DNA of 64,000 bases from contig NZ_JARVSD010000012.1 in assembly GCF_030209445.1 (NCBI RefSeq), positions 186,001-250,000 on the forward strand. The letters run 5' to 3'. Both the position numbers and the translations under genes were made by a program. Source of the DNA: Promicromonospora sp. MEB111 (lineage in GTDB: Bacteria; Actinomycetota; Actinomycetes; Actinomycetales; Cellulomonadaceae). The notes beneath the pieces were generated by a model. It was not told the origin of the DNA, did no database searches, and saw nothing but the letters and a program-made list of their open reading frames with translations. Of this stretch, positions 25,968 through 34,423 are shown piece after piece; the stretch's first letter is position 1; the number at the start of each line of letters is the position of its first letter.

Positions 25968-28387
25968 AGACCCATCAGCTCCTCGGGAGTGGCTGGTCGA
26001 ACGGCCGTGGAAGGTCGGACAAATGTCTCGCCGGTCGTTGGATTGATGTGGCGCTCGAACTCGACGACGTGCGGTGTTGCGACGCCGCCGTGTGGTCTTC
26101 CGGTGACATCAATCCGCTTGAGCGGAAGCCCGTCTGATCCGTACACCTGATAGTTGGTGACCTTACCGTCAGCTCCACGTCTGACGAGGATTTCTCCGGC
26201 CCCGGCTCCGCGAGGGAACCGCCCTGACACCACGGTCGCCCCGGTGATCGCGTACCCACCGCTGTGAGCGGCCGCGGCCGTCCTGTCGGTTGTCGCATTC
26301 GGGGTGAAGGTCTTGCGCCGGGCGGCCGCCCATGCGGCCGGGTCTGCCATCAGGTCGTCGGCCGTGGTGCGCAGGATGCGGCCCGTGGCGGCGCCCGCGA
26401 AGTTGCCCGGCAGGAACGTCAGGGCGACGCCGGCGGTGTCGGCGGCGAGCTGGGCCGGTGTCGCGGTGGCGAAGTAGTCGCGGGTGGCCTGGTTGGGGTT
26501 CCGGACGAAGGTCGCGATGCCCGCGGACTTGTCCAGGCCCCAGGTCAGGACGCCTGAGATGCCGAGGGCCAGGCCGAGGGACCCGCCGGACAGGACCACC
26601 AGGGCAGCGATGCCCGCACCGATGGCGAGCTGGGTGATCAAGGGCTGGTCGTGCCACCAGTCGGCCAGGGAGTCGAGGACGCCGGCGAGCCAGTCGCCGC
26701 TGTCGGGGACGGCGTCCGGAGCGGCGTCCGGCTCGGTGGTGGGGTCGAGGCTCGGGAACTCGAAGTCCGGGTCCAGGGACGGGAAGCCGTCCGGGTCGAA
26801 CGTCGGTAGGTCGTCGCTGGGCAGCTCTCCGGGGCCGGGGCCGGGTCCGAGGTCGAAGACGTTGTTGGTCGTGGTCCCGATCTCGCGGGCGGTTGCGGGC
26901 GCCGCGGCGAACACGAGCCAGCCCAGCCCGGCGAGGACGACGGCGGCGGCCAGCCTCCGCGCCCAGGGATGGGTGCGCGCGGAGGCGTGCTCGTAGGCGA
27001 GCTCACGCAGCGCCCGCTGACCGGAGACGAGCGCGGCACCCCGGGCCGCGGCGACACGGCGCGGCTCCGGGGCGCCCGGTACGCCGCCTGCCGGCGCGAG
27101 AAGCCCCTGCACAGGCCGCCGCGCGAAGCCCGCGAGCGCTAGCCCCAGGTCCCGCACCACGACCCAGACCAGCGCCGTGACGGCGCCGAGGACCACCTGG
27201 ACGGCCGCGGGCGCCGTCGGGGCGGGCCGGGTGACCCAGCCTGGTGCGGGGCGCCCGGTGAGGCCGGCTGCAGGACGGGTGGCGAGCCGGGCGGCGTCGA
27301 CCAGGAGGCACAGGACGACCAGGGTGAGGAAGACCGCGACCCGTCCGTGCCCGTGGCCCAGGAGCGACCAGGGCACGCGGAGCCACCACGGGATGGTCGT
27401 GGTGTCCGGGTCGAGCCAGGCGGGGGTGCCGTCGTCGCCGGGCAGGGCGCTGAACAGGTCCTGGCCCGCGTTGTACATCGCGTGGTCGGCGATCGCGGAC
27501 CACAGGGCCACCACCGGCAGGACGCCGAGGCAGATCCCGGTCAGGCGTCGCCGGGCCTGCCAGGCTGCGAGCGCCAGTCCGAACAGGGCGGTGACCAGGG
27601 CGGTGATGATGGCGTGGCCGCCGAACTCGGCGGCGGTCGTGGGTGCCAGGAGGGCGCCGTCGGCGTTCATGGTGCTGGGGATCGGCACAAGGCCGAAGGT
27701 GGCGTAGCCGGGCGGGAGGACGACGTCGGTGGGTGACGTCTGGAGGAAGCCGCCGAGGCCGGCGTTGCCGGTGGCGAGCGCGGTGCGGCGCAGGCTCTCC
27801 TCGACGGCGAGGAACGCGGTGCCGGACGCGAGGCCGAGCAGGAGCCAGTCGATGGTGGCGAACCGGGCGGCGCGGCGTGGTGCGAGCAGGGTCAGGACGA
27901 CGACGGGGACGAGCTTGCCGACCTCTTCGACGATGCCCGCGATGGCGATCTCGGCGCCGGCCTCGGACACCCCGAGCACGTCGAGCCGGGCGACCTGGGT
28001 GGCGAGCGTGGTGGTCAGCGCGCCGATGCCGACGGACCAGGGGACGCAGGCGGTGAAGAAGCCCAGGTACCCGGACCAGGTCAGGGACGTGGTGCGGGAC
28101 AGGGCGAACCAGGCGACGACGACCCAGAGGCAGCCGAGGTAGGCGCGCAGGCCTGACCGCAGCTCGGGCAGGAACAGCCACAGTCCGGCGAGCCACAGGA
28201 GCGACCCGGCCAGGGCGACCGTGCGGGTCACCGCCCAGGTGCGGGCGAGGCGGGGGTGCGCCGTCAGCCAGCGGGACCGGCGCTCGGCGAGGTGCTGCCA
28301 CCACTCCCGCGCCTGTTCGTGCTGCACGGCCTCACGCCGTGAAGGTGCACGAGACGCAGCGCGCAGCACGCCCGGCCCTGCCCCCAT
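25964..28387 (-). CDS. PrsW-type peptidase fused to a polymorphic-toxin-like C-terminal domain
   Basis: 807 residues. Residues about 50-310 are a multi-helix PrsW-like intramembrane peptidase with EEVGK (154-158), FLAVEES (192-198), GHAIITALVTALFG (257-270) and DHAMYN (301-306), the conserved Glu and His sites of the family. More helices follow, then a Pro/Asp-rich linker (about 545-600) and hydrophobic helices (about 605-640). The last 96 residues (712-807) form a different, polar domain: EILVRRGADGKVTNYQVYG, then RIDVTGRPHGGVATPHVVEF with Asp760, His766 and His773. This resembles toxin tips of polymorphic systems, possibly the type-24 group; the activity is inferred. ATG with GAGGGG upstream. 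Confidence 0.75.
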   Translation of the reverse strand: MGAGPGVLRAASRAPSRREAVQHEQAREWWQHLAERRSRWLTAHPRLARTWAVTRTVALAGSLLWLAGLWLFLPELRSGLRAYLGCLWVVVAWFALSRTTSLTWSGYLGFFTACVPWSVGIGALTTTLATQVARLDVLGVSEAGAEIAIAGIVEEVGKLVPVVVLTLLAPRRAARFATIDWLLLGLASGTAFLAVEESLRRTALATGNAGLGGFLQTSPTDVVLPPGYATFGLVPIPSTMNADGALLAPTTAAEFGGHAIITALVTALFGLALAAWQARRRLTGICLGVLPVVALWSAIADHAMYNAGQDLFSALPGDDGTPAWLDPDTTTIPWWLRVPWSLLGHGHGRVAVFLTLVVLCLLVDAARLATRPAAGLTGRPAPGWVTRPAPTAPAAVQVVLGAVTALVWVVVRDLGLALAGFARRPVQGLLAPAGGVPGAPEPRRVAAARGAALVSGQRALRELAYEHASARTHPWARRLAAAVVLAGLGWLVFAAAPATAREIGTTTNNVFDLGPGPGPGELPSDDLPTFDPDGFPSLDPDFEFPSLDPTTEPDAAPDAVPDSGDWLAGVLDSLADWWHDQPLITQLAIGAGIAALVVLSGGSLGLALGISGVLTWGLDKSAGIATFVRNPNQATRDYFATATPAQLAADTAGVALTFLPGNFAGAATGRILRTTADDLMADPAAWAAARRKTFTPNATTDRTAAAAHSGGYAITGATVVSGRFPRGAGAGEILVRRGADGKVTNYQVYGSDGLPLKRIDVTGRPHGGVATPHVVEFERHINPTTGETFVRPSTAVRPATPEELMGL

Positions 28388-28490
28388 GCCGCAACCCCTC
28401 GTCCACCCGCCCCGTGCACGTCGGGAGCACGCTATCGGTGCCGGGCGTCCTGGGCGAGGGCTGGCGGGTCTGTCGCGGCGGGGTACTGCT

Positions 28491-29783
28491 TTACAGCAGG
28501 GGTCGCAGCGGGATCAGCAGGTACTCGCCGATCTTGGCCACCGCGCCCCGCTCCTCCCACTGGGCGAGGGTCAGTTCCTGCGCGTTGGACAGGTCCATCG
28601 CGAACACGTCCTCCATGCGGGAGGCGAGGCCCGGGTCGACGATCTCGAGGTTGACCTCGTAGTTGCCGGTGAGGCTGAGGCGGTCGATGTTCGCGGTGCC
28701 GATGGTGGTCCAGCGGCCGTCGATGGTGGCGGTCTTGGCGTGCACCATGGCGCCCTGGTACAGGAAGATCCGCACGCCGCCGCGCAGCAGGGAGGCGTAC
28801 TGGCCGCGGGCGAGCCAGTCGGCCACGACGTGGTTGGAGCGGTGCGGCACCAGGACCCGGACGTCGACGCCGCGGGCGGCCGCGGCGAGCAGCGCGGCGT
28901 GGATGTCGTGGTCCGGGATGAAGTAGGCCTGGGTGATGTAGACGTGGTGCGTGGCGCGGTCGATCGCGTCGAGGTAGATGCCGCGGATCGGGAACACGAG
29001 CTCGGACGGCGCGTTGCGTGCGGCCTTCAGGTGCGGCAGCCAGGTGCCGGAGCCGATGTCGGCCAGGATGGGGTGGCGCGGCTTGCGGTGCCGGTTCCAG
29101 AAGTCGACGAACGCGTTGCGCAGCTCCCACACCGACGGGCCCTCCAGCCGTACGTGGGTGTCGCGCCACTGCGTGGCGTACAGGGAGCCGATGTTGTACC
29201 CGCCGACGAACCCGATCTCGTCGTCGACCACGAGGATCTTGCGGTGGTCACGCCCGGACTTGCGGACGTTGAGGTAGGCCATGCCGGGGCGCAGCGCGGG
29301 GAAGCGCAGCATGTGCACGCTGGGCGGGAAGCGGAAGAACGAGTAGGGGACCACCAGGTTGGCGAAGCCGTCGACGATGACGTAGACGTCGACGCCGCGG
29401 GCGGCGGCGTCGATCAGCTCCTGCTTGAACTGCTGCCCCACCTCGTCGTTCTTCCAGATGTACGACTCCAGCATCACGGACTTGCGGGCCCCGCGGACGG
29501 CGTCGAGCATCGCCTCGTACAGGTCGGCCCCGTAGGTGTAGACCGTGGTGGCCGTCTCGTCGATGTTCTCGGTGAGCGGCTTCTCCGTGGGGAACTTCGA
29601 CGTGAGCGGGTGGATGCGCCGTCGGACCATGTCGGTCACGGTCAGCGCGACGGCCGCGCCTACCGGGACGGCGGCCGCGACGATCGCCGCGCGGGTCGCG
29701 AGCGAGCGGGCACGCTGCATGAAGTCGGACGGGATGTCCAGCGTGAGCTTCGGAAGGTTGCCGGGGATCTTACGTGAGGCCAC
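28491..29783 (-). CDS. Phospholipase D family protein (cardiolipin synthase-like)
   Basis: 430 residues. One N-terminal transmembrane helix (AAIVAAAVPVGAAVALTVT), then two HKD motifs: SGRDHRKILVVDDEIGFVGG and GAMVHAKTATIDGRWTTIGT. Two HKD units with a membrane anchor fit a cardiolipin synthase or membrane phospholipase D. The GTG at 29783 is taken because TACCGT lies 6 bases upstream; the open frame upstream of it lacks coding character. Confidence 0.9.
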   Translation of the reverse strand: MASRKIPGNLPKLTLDIPSDFMQRARSLATRAAIVAAAVPVGAAVALTVTDMVRRRIHPLTSKFPTEKPLTENIDETATTVYTYGADLYEAMLDAVRGARKSVMLESYIWKNDEVGQQFKQELIDAAARGVDVYVIVDGFANLVVPYSFFRFPPSVHMLRFPALRPGMAYLNVRKSGRDHRKILVVDDEIGFVGGYNIGSLYATQWRDTHVRLEGPSVWELRNAFVDFWNRHRKPRHPILADIGSGTWLPHLKAARNAPSELVFPIRGIYLDAIDRATHHVYITQAYFIPDHDIHAALLAAAARGVDVRVLVPHRSNHVVADWLARGQYASLLRGGVRIFLYQGAMVHAKTATIDGRWTTIGTANIDRLSLTGNYEVNLEIVDPGLASRMEDVFAMDLSNAQELTLAQWEERGAVAKIGEYLLIPLRPLL

Positions 29784-29789
29784 CCGCTC

Positions 29790-29795
29790 ACGGTA
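29790..29795 (-). promoter_or_regulatory. -10 hexamer TACCGT for leaderless PLD mRNA
   Basis: TACCGT on the - strand, 6 bases before the GTG of the PLD gene. Confidence 0.6.
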
Positions 29796-29881
29796 CCCGG
29801 TCTCACCTGCTCGGACCTGGGATATCGAACGGGGTGGCCCCGCCCGGGTGCCACGGAAGCGTCGCGCGGGTGGCGTACGGG

Positions 29882-30424
29882 TCAGTGGAACGTCGTCGCG
29901 TAGTACGACTGGCGGTCCACGGTCTCGACGGTGACGTCCTGCGTGCGCTCGAGGTGGCGGCGCAGGTTGTCGGCGAACCGCAGCGAGTCGTCGTTGAACC
30001 GCGACACGTCGTAGGCGCACACGACCCGGTGCTTTGCGAGGTGGCCGACGAGGGCGTCGATCATGTCCATGAACGTGCGCGTCGCGCGCCGGCCGGGATG
30101 CGCGAGCGTGAACCCGATGTACCACAGCGCGCCGCGCGCGGCGTGCTCGGGGTAGCGGGCGGCGAAGAACTCGGGACTGACCCAGGGCACCGCGGCGAGG
30201 TCCGTCGCGAGCGTCGTCAGCCCGACCGCGTCCCCCTGGTCGTCGCGCACGAGGAGCTTGGTCACGCGCGGGTCGGCCATCTCCGCGTCGAACTCCTCCC
30301 GGTACAGCACGTGGCGGGCAGCGGCCCGGGTGCGCAGCGGCTCGAAGGCGTCGAGGTAGAGGTTCCAGAAGCGTTCGGCGTCGTGGCCCTCCACGACCTG
30401 TTCGAAGGTGACGTCAGCGCTCAC
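29882..30424 (-). CDS. GNAT-like protein downstream of arginine decarboxylase
   Basis: 180 residues, GTG start overlapping the end of the decarboxylase gene by 11 bases. The layout suggests a diverged GNAT fold (VTKLLVRDDQGDAVGLTTLA beta hairpin; WYIGFTLAHPGRRATRTFMD in place of the CoA loop), but the usual RxxGxG signature is not clear. Overlap with the decarboxylase suggests it handles agmatine or a derived amine; that is inference from position alone. Confidence 0.65.
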   Translation of the reverse strand: MSADVTFEQVVEGHDAERFWNLYLDAFEPLRTRAAARHVLYREEFDAEMADPRVTKLLVRDDQGDAVGLTTLATDLAAVPWVSPEFFAARYPEHAARGALWYIGFTLAHPGRRATRTFMDMIDALVGHLAKHRVVCAYDVSRFNDDSLRFADNLRRHLERTQDVTVETVDRQSYYATTFH

Positions 30425-30920
30425 CGTCGGTCTCCTGCCACCCGGTGCGCCGGAACGTCGCGACCACGACCGCGCACACGGGCAGCGTGACGCAGGTGAT
30501 GCCCGTGACCCGGCGGCCCTCGGCGCGGTACCGGCCGCCGCGCGTCGCCGAGAGGTCCTCCAGACTGTGCGTGAGGTCGGCCGAGACCTGTTCGTGCGAC
30601 GGGCCCTCGTGCTCGACGAACAGGCCCGCACCGGTGCCGTCGTCGCGCCGCGACCACGCGACCCCGGCCCAGGCCTCGTGCCCCGGCAGCGACGCGTGCG
30701 CCCTCGCGTACACGCAGTACAGGAGGTCGCCGTGGTCGCCGCGCAGCTGCGCGGGGCCCTCGACCTCCACGACCCGGCTGCCGGGCGGGACGATCGAGCT
30801 GAGCCGCACGAGGTTGAAGTCGCTCACGCCCGCTGCCGCCAGGGCGGCGTCGAACGCGGCCAGGGGTGTGCGCCCCGATCCGCTGCCCGCGCTCACGCGG
30901 ATCGTCAGGGGTTGCGTCAT
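30414..30920 (-). CDS. Pyruvoyl-dependent arginine decarboxylase
   Basis: 168 residues of the PvlArgDC family, which turns arginine into agmatine using a self-made pyruvoyl group instead of PLP. The cleavage region is SDFNLVRLSSIVPPGSRVVE, with the scissile Ser41-Ser42 pair; the second Ser becomes pyruvoyl on the alpha chain. Other conserved parts are GDLLYCVYARAHAS and HEAWAGVAWSRR. The ATG overlaps the stop of the hybrid kinase gene (ATGA), so enzyme and sensor are made from one message. Confidence 0.85.
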   Translation of the reverse strand: MTQPLTIRVSAGSGSGRTPLAAFDAALAAAGVSDFNLVRLSSIVPPGSRVVEVEGPAQLRGDHGDLLYCVYARAHASLPGHEAWAGVAWSRRDDGTGAGLFVEHEGPSHEQVSADLTHSLEDLSATRGGRYRAEGRRVTGITCVTLPVCAVVVATFRRTGWQETDGER

Positions 30921-33817
30921 GTGTTCCTCACCGAGGGGTTCTGTCCGGGCCGGCCGACGTCGCCGGCCCGGCCCGCCGCGACGTCCAGGAGATCGAGCAC
31001 CGAGCGCAGCACGGCGTCGGGTGCCGCACGGCCCTTGGTCAGGAAGACGGTGCGGCCCAGGCGGAGGTCCGCCCGGTCGGTCCGGCTGACCTCCGCGCCC
31101 GTGTAGACCACCAGCGGCACGCGCCGCAGGCGTCCGTCCCGGCGCAGGTCGGCCACGAGCTCGCGCCCGCTGCCGTCGGGCAGCGTGAGGTCGAGCACGA
31201 CGAGGTCCGGGTCGGCGCCCTGGCTCAGGGCGTCGCGCGCCGCGTCCACGGAGCTCGCGGTCGTGACCACCAGACCGGCGTTGCGCAGGACGGTCGCCAC
31301 GACGGTCCGCAGCTCCTCGTGGTCCTCGACCAGCAGGACCCGGCTGTGGTGCGGCTGGCGCCGGATGACGTCCCGGACGGTCTCCACGATGCGGTCGGGG
31401 TCCACGGGCTTGACGAGCCAGTCGTCCGCGAGCGCCGCGGTCTCCAGGGCGTCGTGGGGGCGGGTGCCGGACAGGACGACGACGGGGACGTCGGCGGTGG
31501 CGGCGGACTGGCGCAGCCGGCTGAGGACCTCGGCGCCGCTGGTGCCGGGCATCGCGAGGTCGAGGACGATCGCGGCGGGGTGCTCGGCCTCGACGGCGGC
31601 GAGCGCCGCGCGTCCGTCGGTGAGGCCGATGACGTCGTACCCGCGTTCCTCGAGGACGGTGCGCAGGACGTCGACGACGTACTGGTCGTCGTCGACGACG
31701 ATGACGCGGGTGGCGGCGTCGTCGGGTGCTCGCCCGGGTGCCTGGGCGGGGCGAGGGGTGGCGCGCCGCAGGGTGAACCGGAAGCTGGAGCCGGTGCCCT
31801 CGCCCTGGCTGACGGCCCAGAGCCGGCCGCCGTGGCGTTCGACGATGCTGCGGGCGATGGTCAGGCCGAGTCCTGAGCCGCCGCGTTCGCGGGTGTCGGA
31901 CGCGTCGACCTGCTCGAAGCGCCGGAAGACGGCTTCGAGCTTGTCGGGCGGGATGCCGCGGCCTTCGTCGTCCACGCGGATCTCGACGAGGTCGCCGACG
32001 GGGGCGGCGGTCACGCGGACGGTGCTGTCGGGCGGGGAGAACCGGACGGCGTTGCCGAGCAGGTTGGTCAGTGTCTGCACGATGCGTTCGGGGTCGGCCC
32101 GGACGATCTCGGGGGAGGTGATGGGTTCGAGCGTGATCCCGGCGTCGTCGGCGAGGACGGCGACCTGTTCGACGGCGGCGGCGACCAGGGCGTCGACGGG
32201 GTGGTCGGCCATCTCGAGCTGGGTGGTGCCGGCTTCGAGGCGTTCGGTGTCCAGGATGTCGTCGACGAGGCGGCCGAGGCGTTCGCTGCTGGTGAGCGCG
32301 ACGCGGACCATGCGCGCGGCCTGTTCGGGCGAGTCGTCCAGGGCGTCGCTGTCCAGCAGGGAGAGCGCGCCGCGGATGGCGGTGAGCGGGGTGCGCAGCT
32401 CGTGGCTGACGACGGACACGAACTCGTCCTTGATCCGTTCCATCTCGCGGCGTTCGGTGACGTCGCGGAAGACGACGACGGCGCCGCGGATGGCCTTGTC
32501 GTCGCGCAGCGGGCTGGCGGTGACCTCGACGGGGACCTTCTTGCCGTCGGGGCGGAGGTAGACGTCCTGCTCGGCGGTGACCGTGATGCCGTCGCGCAGG
32601 GCCTCGGTGATGTAGCAGCCCTCGGCGGGCAGCGGGCTGCCGTCGTCGGCCGGTGCGTGGAAGGTGGCGTGGGCGTCGCGTCCCACCAGGTCGCCCGCGG
32701 AGGCCCCGAGGGTGTAGGCGGCGGCGGTGTTGACGAAGGTGACGTGGCCGTCCGGGTCGACGCCGTAGATGCCGTCGGCGACGGACTCGAGGGTGCGTTC
32801 TCGTTCGCTCGCGAGGGAGCGCAGCTGGGTGGTGCGTTCCCGGACGCGTCGTTCGAGGCCGTGGCGCAGCGACTCGTTGTCCACGACGACGAGGATCTGG
32901 CGTGCGACGACCGCGACGAGCACGGCGACCCAGAGTGCGTTGGCGACCGCGGGCAGTGCCTGGTTGCCGGTCTGGACGACGCGGACGAGGGCCGCGGCGA
33001 GGAACAGGCAGAACGTCACGACGGTGCCGAGCACGGGCGTGCCGGCGTCGGCGCGGCCGGCGACGGGGCTGCCGGACGCGGCGGGGTGGCGGGCGGCGAG
33101 CGCGATGGCGATGTAGCCGCCGGCCCAGGCGGCGTCGACGGGGCTGCCGAAGGTGAAGCCGCCCGCGGCCGACAGGAGCGCGAAGGCGACGTCGGCGACG
33201 GCGTAGAGCACGAACCCGCCGCCGACGAGCACGAGCGGTACGCGTTCCGCGGTGTTCGAGCGGGTCATGACCTGGACGGCGAGGGTGGCGAGCAGCGCGT
33301 CGACCACGGGGAGCGCGTAGGCGGTCAGCGCGGGCTCGGCCTGCGGTGTGTCCGCCTGCAGGGCGAGGGCGAACAGCGCGATGTAGAGCACGGAGCCGCC
33401 GACCACGACGCTGTCCAGCAGCATGCGGACGAGCTCCTGGCCGCGCGGGCGGACGGCGGGGAAGAGCGAGAGGCCGACGACGCCGAGCAGCAGGGCCGCG
33501 ATGTAGGCGGCGTCGCCGGTCTCGGGGTCGCCGACCAGCCCCGAGTAGACGTTGCCGGCCAGGCCGACGACCGCGCCGAGGGACAGCAGGAACCAGGCGC
33601 GCCGACGCCGGCCCGTGGACCGGGTCGCGCGCTGCGCGCAGCTGAGGGCCGCGGCGACACCGGCGCCGGCGATCGCCACCATGGAGATCTGCTCGCGCGT
33701 CGCCTGGTCCAGAGGGCTCAGGAGAGCGAGGACGAGCAGCACCACTGCGGTGCCGGAGACCCAGCACCAGCGCAGAAACCTGTCTCGTGACTGCGCAGCA
33801 CCGCGCTGCGACACCAT
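30917..33817 (-). CDS. Hybrid sensor histidine kinase (membrane-PAS-HK-REC-REC)
   Basis: 966 residues. Seven or eight transmembrane helices (about 20-310) without an obvious ligand domain, a PAS domain (about 335-455; YGVDPDGHVTFVNTAAAYTL), HisKA with VSHELRTPL (His472), HATPase (NLLGNAVRFSP, DDEGRGIPP, GGSGLGLTIA), then two receiver domains: VIVVDDDQY with IVLDLAMP, and VLLVEDHEEL with VVLDLTLP. A multistep phosphorelay is likely, and the receiver-only gene next door is a candidate partner. ATG with TACTCT 7 bases upstream. Confidence 0.92.
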   Translation of the reverse strand: MVSQRGAAQSRDRFLRWCWVSGTAVVLLVLALLSPLDQATREQISMVAIAGAGVAAALSCAQRATRSTGRRRRAWFLLSLGAVVGLAGNVYSGLVGDPETGDAAYIAALLLGVVGLSLFPAVRPRGQELVRMLLDSVVVGGSVLYIALFALALQADTPQAEPALTAYALPVVDALLATLAVQVMTRSNTAERVPLVLVGGGFVLYAVADVAFALLSAAGGFTFGSPVDAAWAGGYIAIALAARHPAASGSPVAGRADAGTPVLGTVVTFCLFLAAALVRVVQTGNQALPAVANALWVAVLVAVVARQILVVVDNESLRHGLERRVRERTTQLRSLASERERTLESVADGIYGVDPDGHVTFVNTAAAYTLGASAGDLVGRDAHATFHAPADDGSPLPAEGCYITEALRDGITVTAEQDVYLRPDGKKVPVEVTASPLRDDKAIRGAVVVFRDVTERREMERIKDEFVSVVSHELRTPLTAIRGALSLLDSDALDDSPEQAARMVRVALTSSERLGRLVDDILDTERLEAGTTQLEMADHPVDALVAAAVEQVAVLADDAGITLEPITSPEIVRADPERIVQTLTNLLGNAVRFSPPDSTVRVTAAPVGDLVEIRVDDEGRGIPPDKLEAVFRRFEQVDASDTRERGGSGLGLTIARSIVERHGGRLWAVSQGEGTGSSFRFTLRRATPRPAQAPGRAPDDAATRVIVVDDDQYVVDVLRTVLEERGYDVIGLTDGRAALAAVEAEHPAAIVLDLAMPGTSGAEVLSRLRQSAATADVPVVVLSGTRPHDALETAALADDWLVKPVDPDRIVETVRDVIRRQPHHSRVLLVEDHEELRTVVATVLRNAGLVVTTASSVDAARDALSQGADPDLVVLDLTLPDGSGRELVADLRRDGRLRRVPLVVYTGAEVSRTDRADLRLGRTVFLTKGRAAPDAVLRSVLDLLDVAAGRAGDVGRPGQNPSVRNT

Positions 33818-33824
33818 GTGCCAG

Positions 33825-33830
33825 AGAGTA
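33825..33830 (-). promoter_or_regulatory. -10 hexamer TACTCT for leaderless hybrid-kinase mRNA
   Basis: TACTCT on the - strand, 7 bases before the ATG at 33817, in an AT-richer patch. Confidence 0.6.
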
Positions 33831-33878
33831 ATTCACCCAGGCCGAACCCGCAGATCAGCGTGGTGCCCGACGACCGGG

Positions 33879-34256
33879 TCAGCGGCGCCAGCCGAGGAGG
33901 TCTGCGATCTGGTCGGGCAGCGTGAGCGGGTCGAACGGCTTGGCCAGCACCCCGGCGACGCCGAGGTCCTCGTACTGCCGCCGCTCCACGGGCTGGACCT
34001 TGGCGGTCAGCAGGATCACGGGGACGCTGCGCGTGCGGGGGTCGTCCTGCAGCCGGGCGAACGTGGTCGGTCCGTCCATGGTGGGCATCATGACGTCCAG
34101 CAGGACGGCGTCCGGCGGGTCCGCGCTGCACAGGGTGATGGCCTGCGCCCCGTTGGAGGCGACACGCACCGACCACCCCGCGACCGCCTCGAGGCCGGTA
34201 CGCACGACGTCCCGGATCGCCTCGTCGTCGTCGACGACCAGTATCCGGCGGTTCAA
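33879..34256 (-). CDS. Stand-alone receiver-domain response regulator
   Basis: 125 residues, a single CheY-like receiver with no output domain: RRILVVDDDEAIRDVVRTGL, phospho-Asp in AVLLDVMMPTMDGP, Thr in VILLTAK and Lys in VLAKPFDP. The only plausible start in frame is TTG 34256, which overlaps the TGA of a 19-codon upstream frame, implying translational coupling. It ends 61 bases before the hybrid kinase start on the same strand and probably serves the same phosphorelay. Confidence 0.85.
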   Translation of the reverse strand: MNRRILVVDDDEAIRDVVRTGLEAVAGWSVRVASNGAQAITLCSADPPDAVLLDVMMPTMDGPTTFARLQDDPRTRSVPVILLTAKVQPVERRQYEDLGVAGVLAKPFDPLTLPDQIADLLGWRR

Positions 34257-34312
34257 CGCCCGACCGCCGTGGCGGCCGTGCCGGATGCCGTCGGACCGAG
34301 TGTCCTCACCAT
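34253..34312 (-). CDS. Possible 19-codon leader peptide coupled to the receiver gene
   Basis: ATG-GTG-AGG...CGT-TGA encodes MVRTLGPTASGTAATAVGR. Its TGA overlaps the TTG start of the receiver gene (TTGA), a re-initiation arrangement that would explain use of a TTG start without a good ribosome site. Too short to judge coding potential. Confidence 0.35.
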   Translation of the reverse strand: MVRTLGPTASGTAATAVGR

Positions 34313-34423
34313 GTGCCGTTCGTCCTTCTCGCGGGCTCTCATCGTGCCACGGGTGGTGAGTGCCCGCGCTCCGCCGAAGGGCAGATGACGGCCCACCACC
34401 GCGTCGGGGAAGGGTGCCGTGCC

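Noticed and set aside
30901-33836. A single very long frame overlapping the hybrid kinase in another frame
   Set aside because: Arg/Pro-rich shadow; the kinase frame carries all HK and receiver motifs. Only its last part (from 30920) is real, as the decarboxylase.
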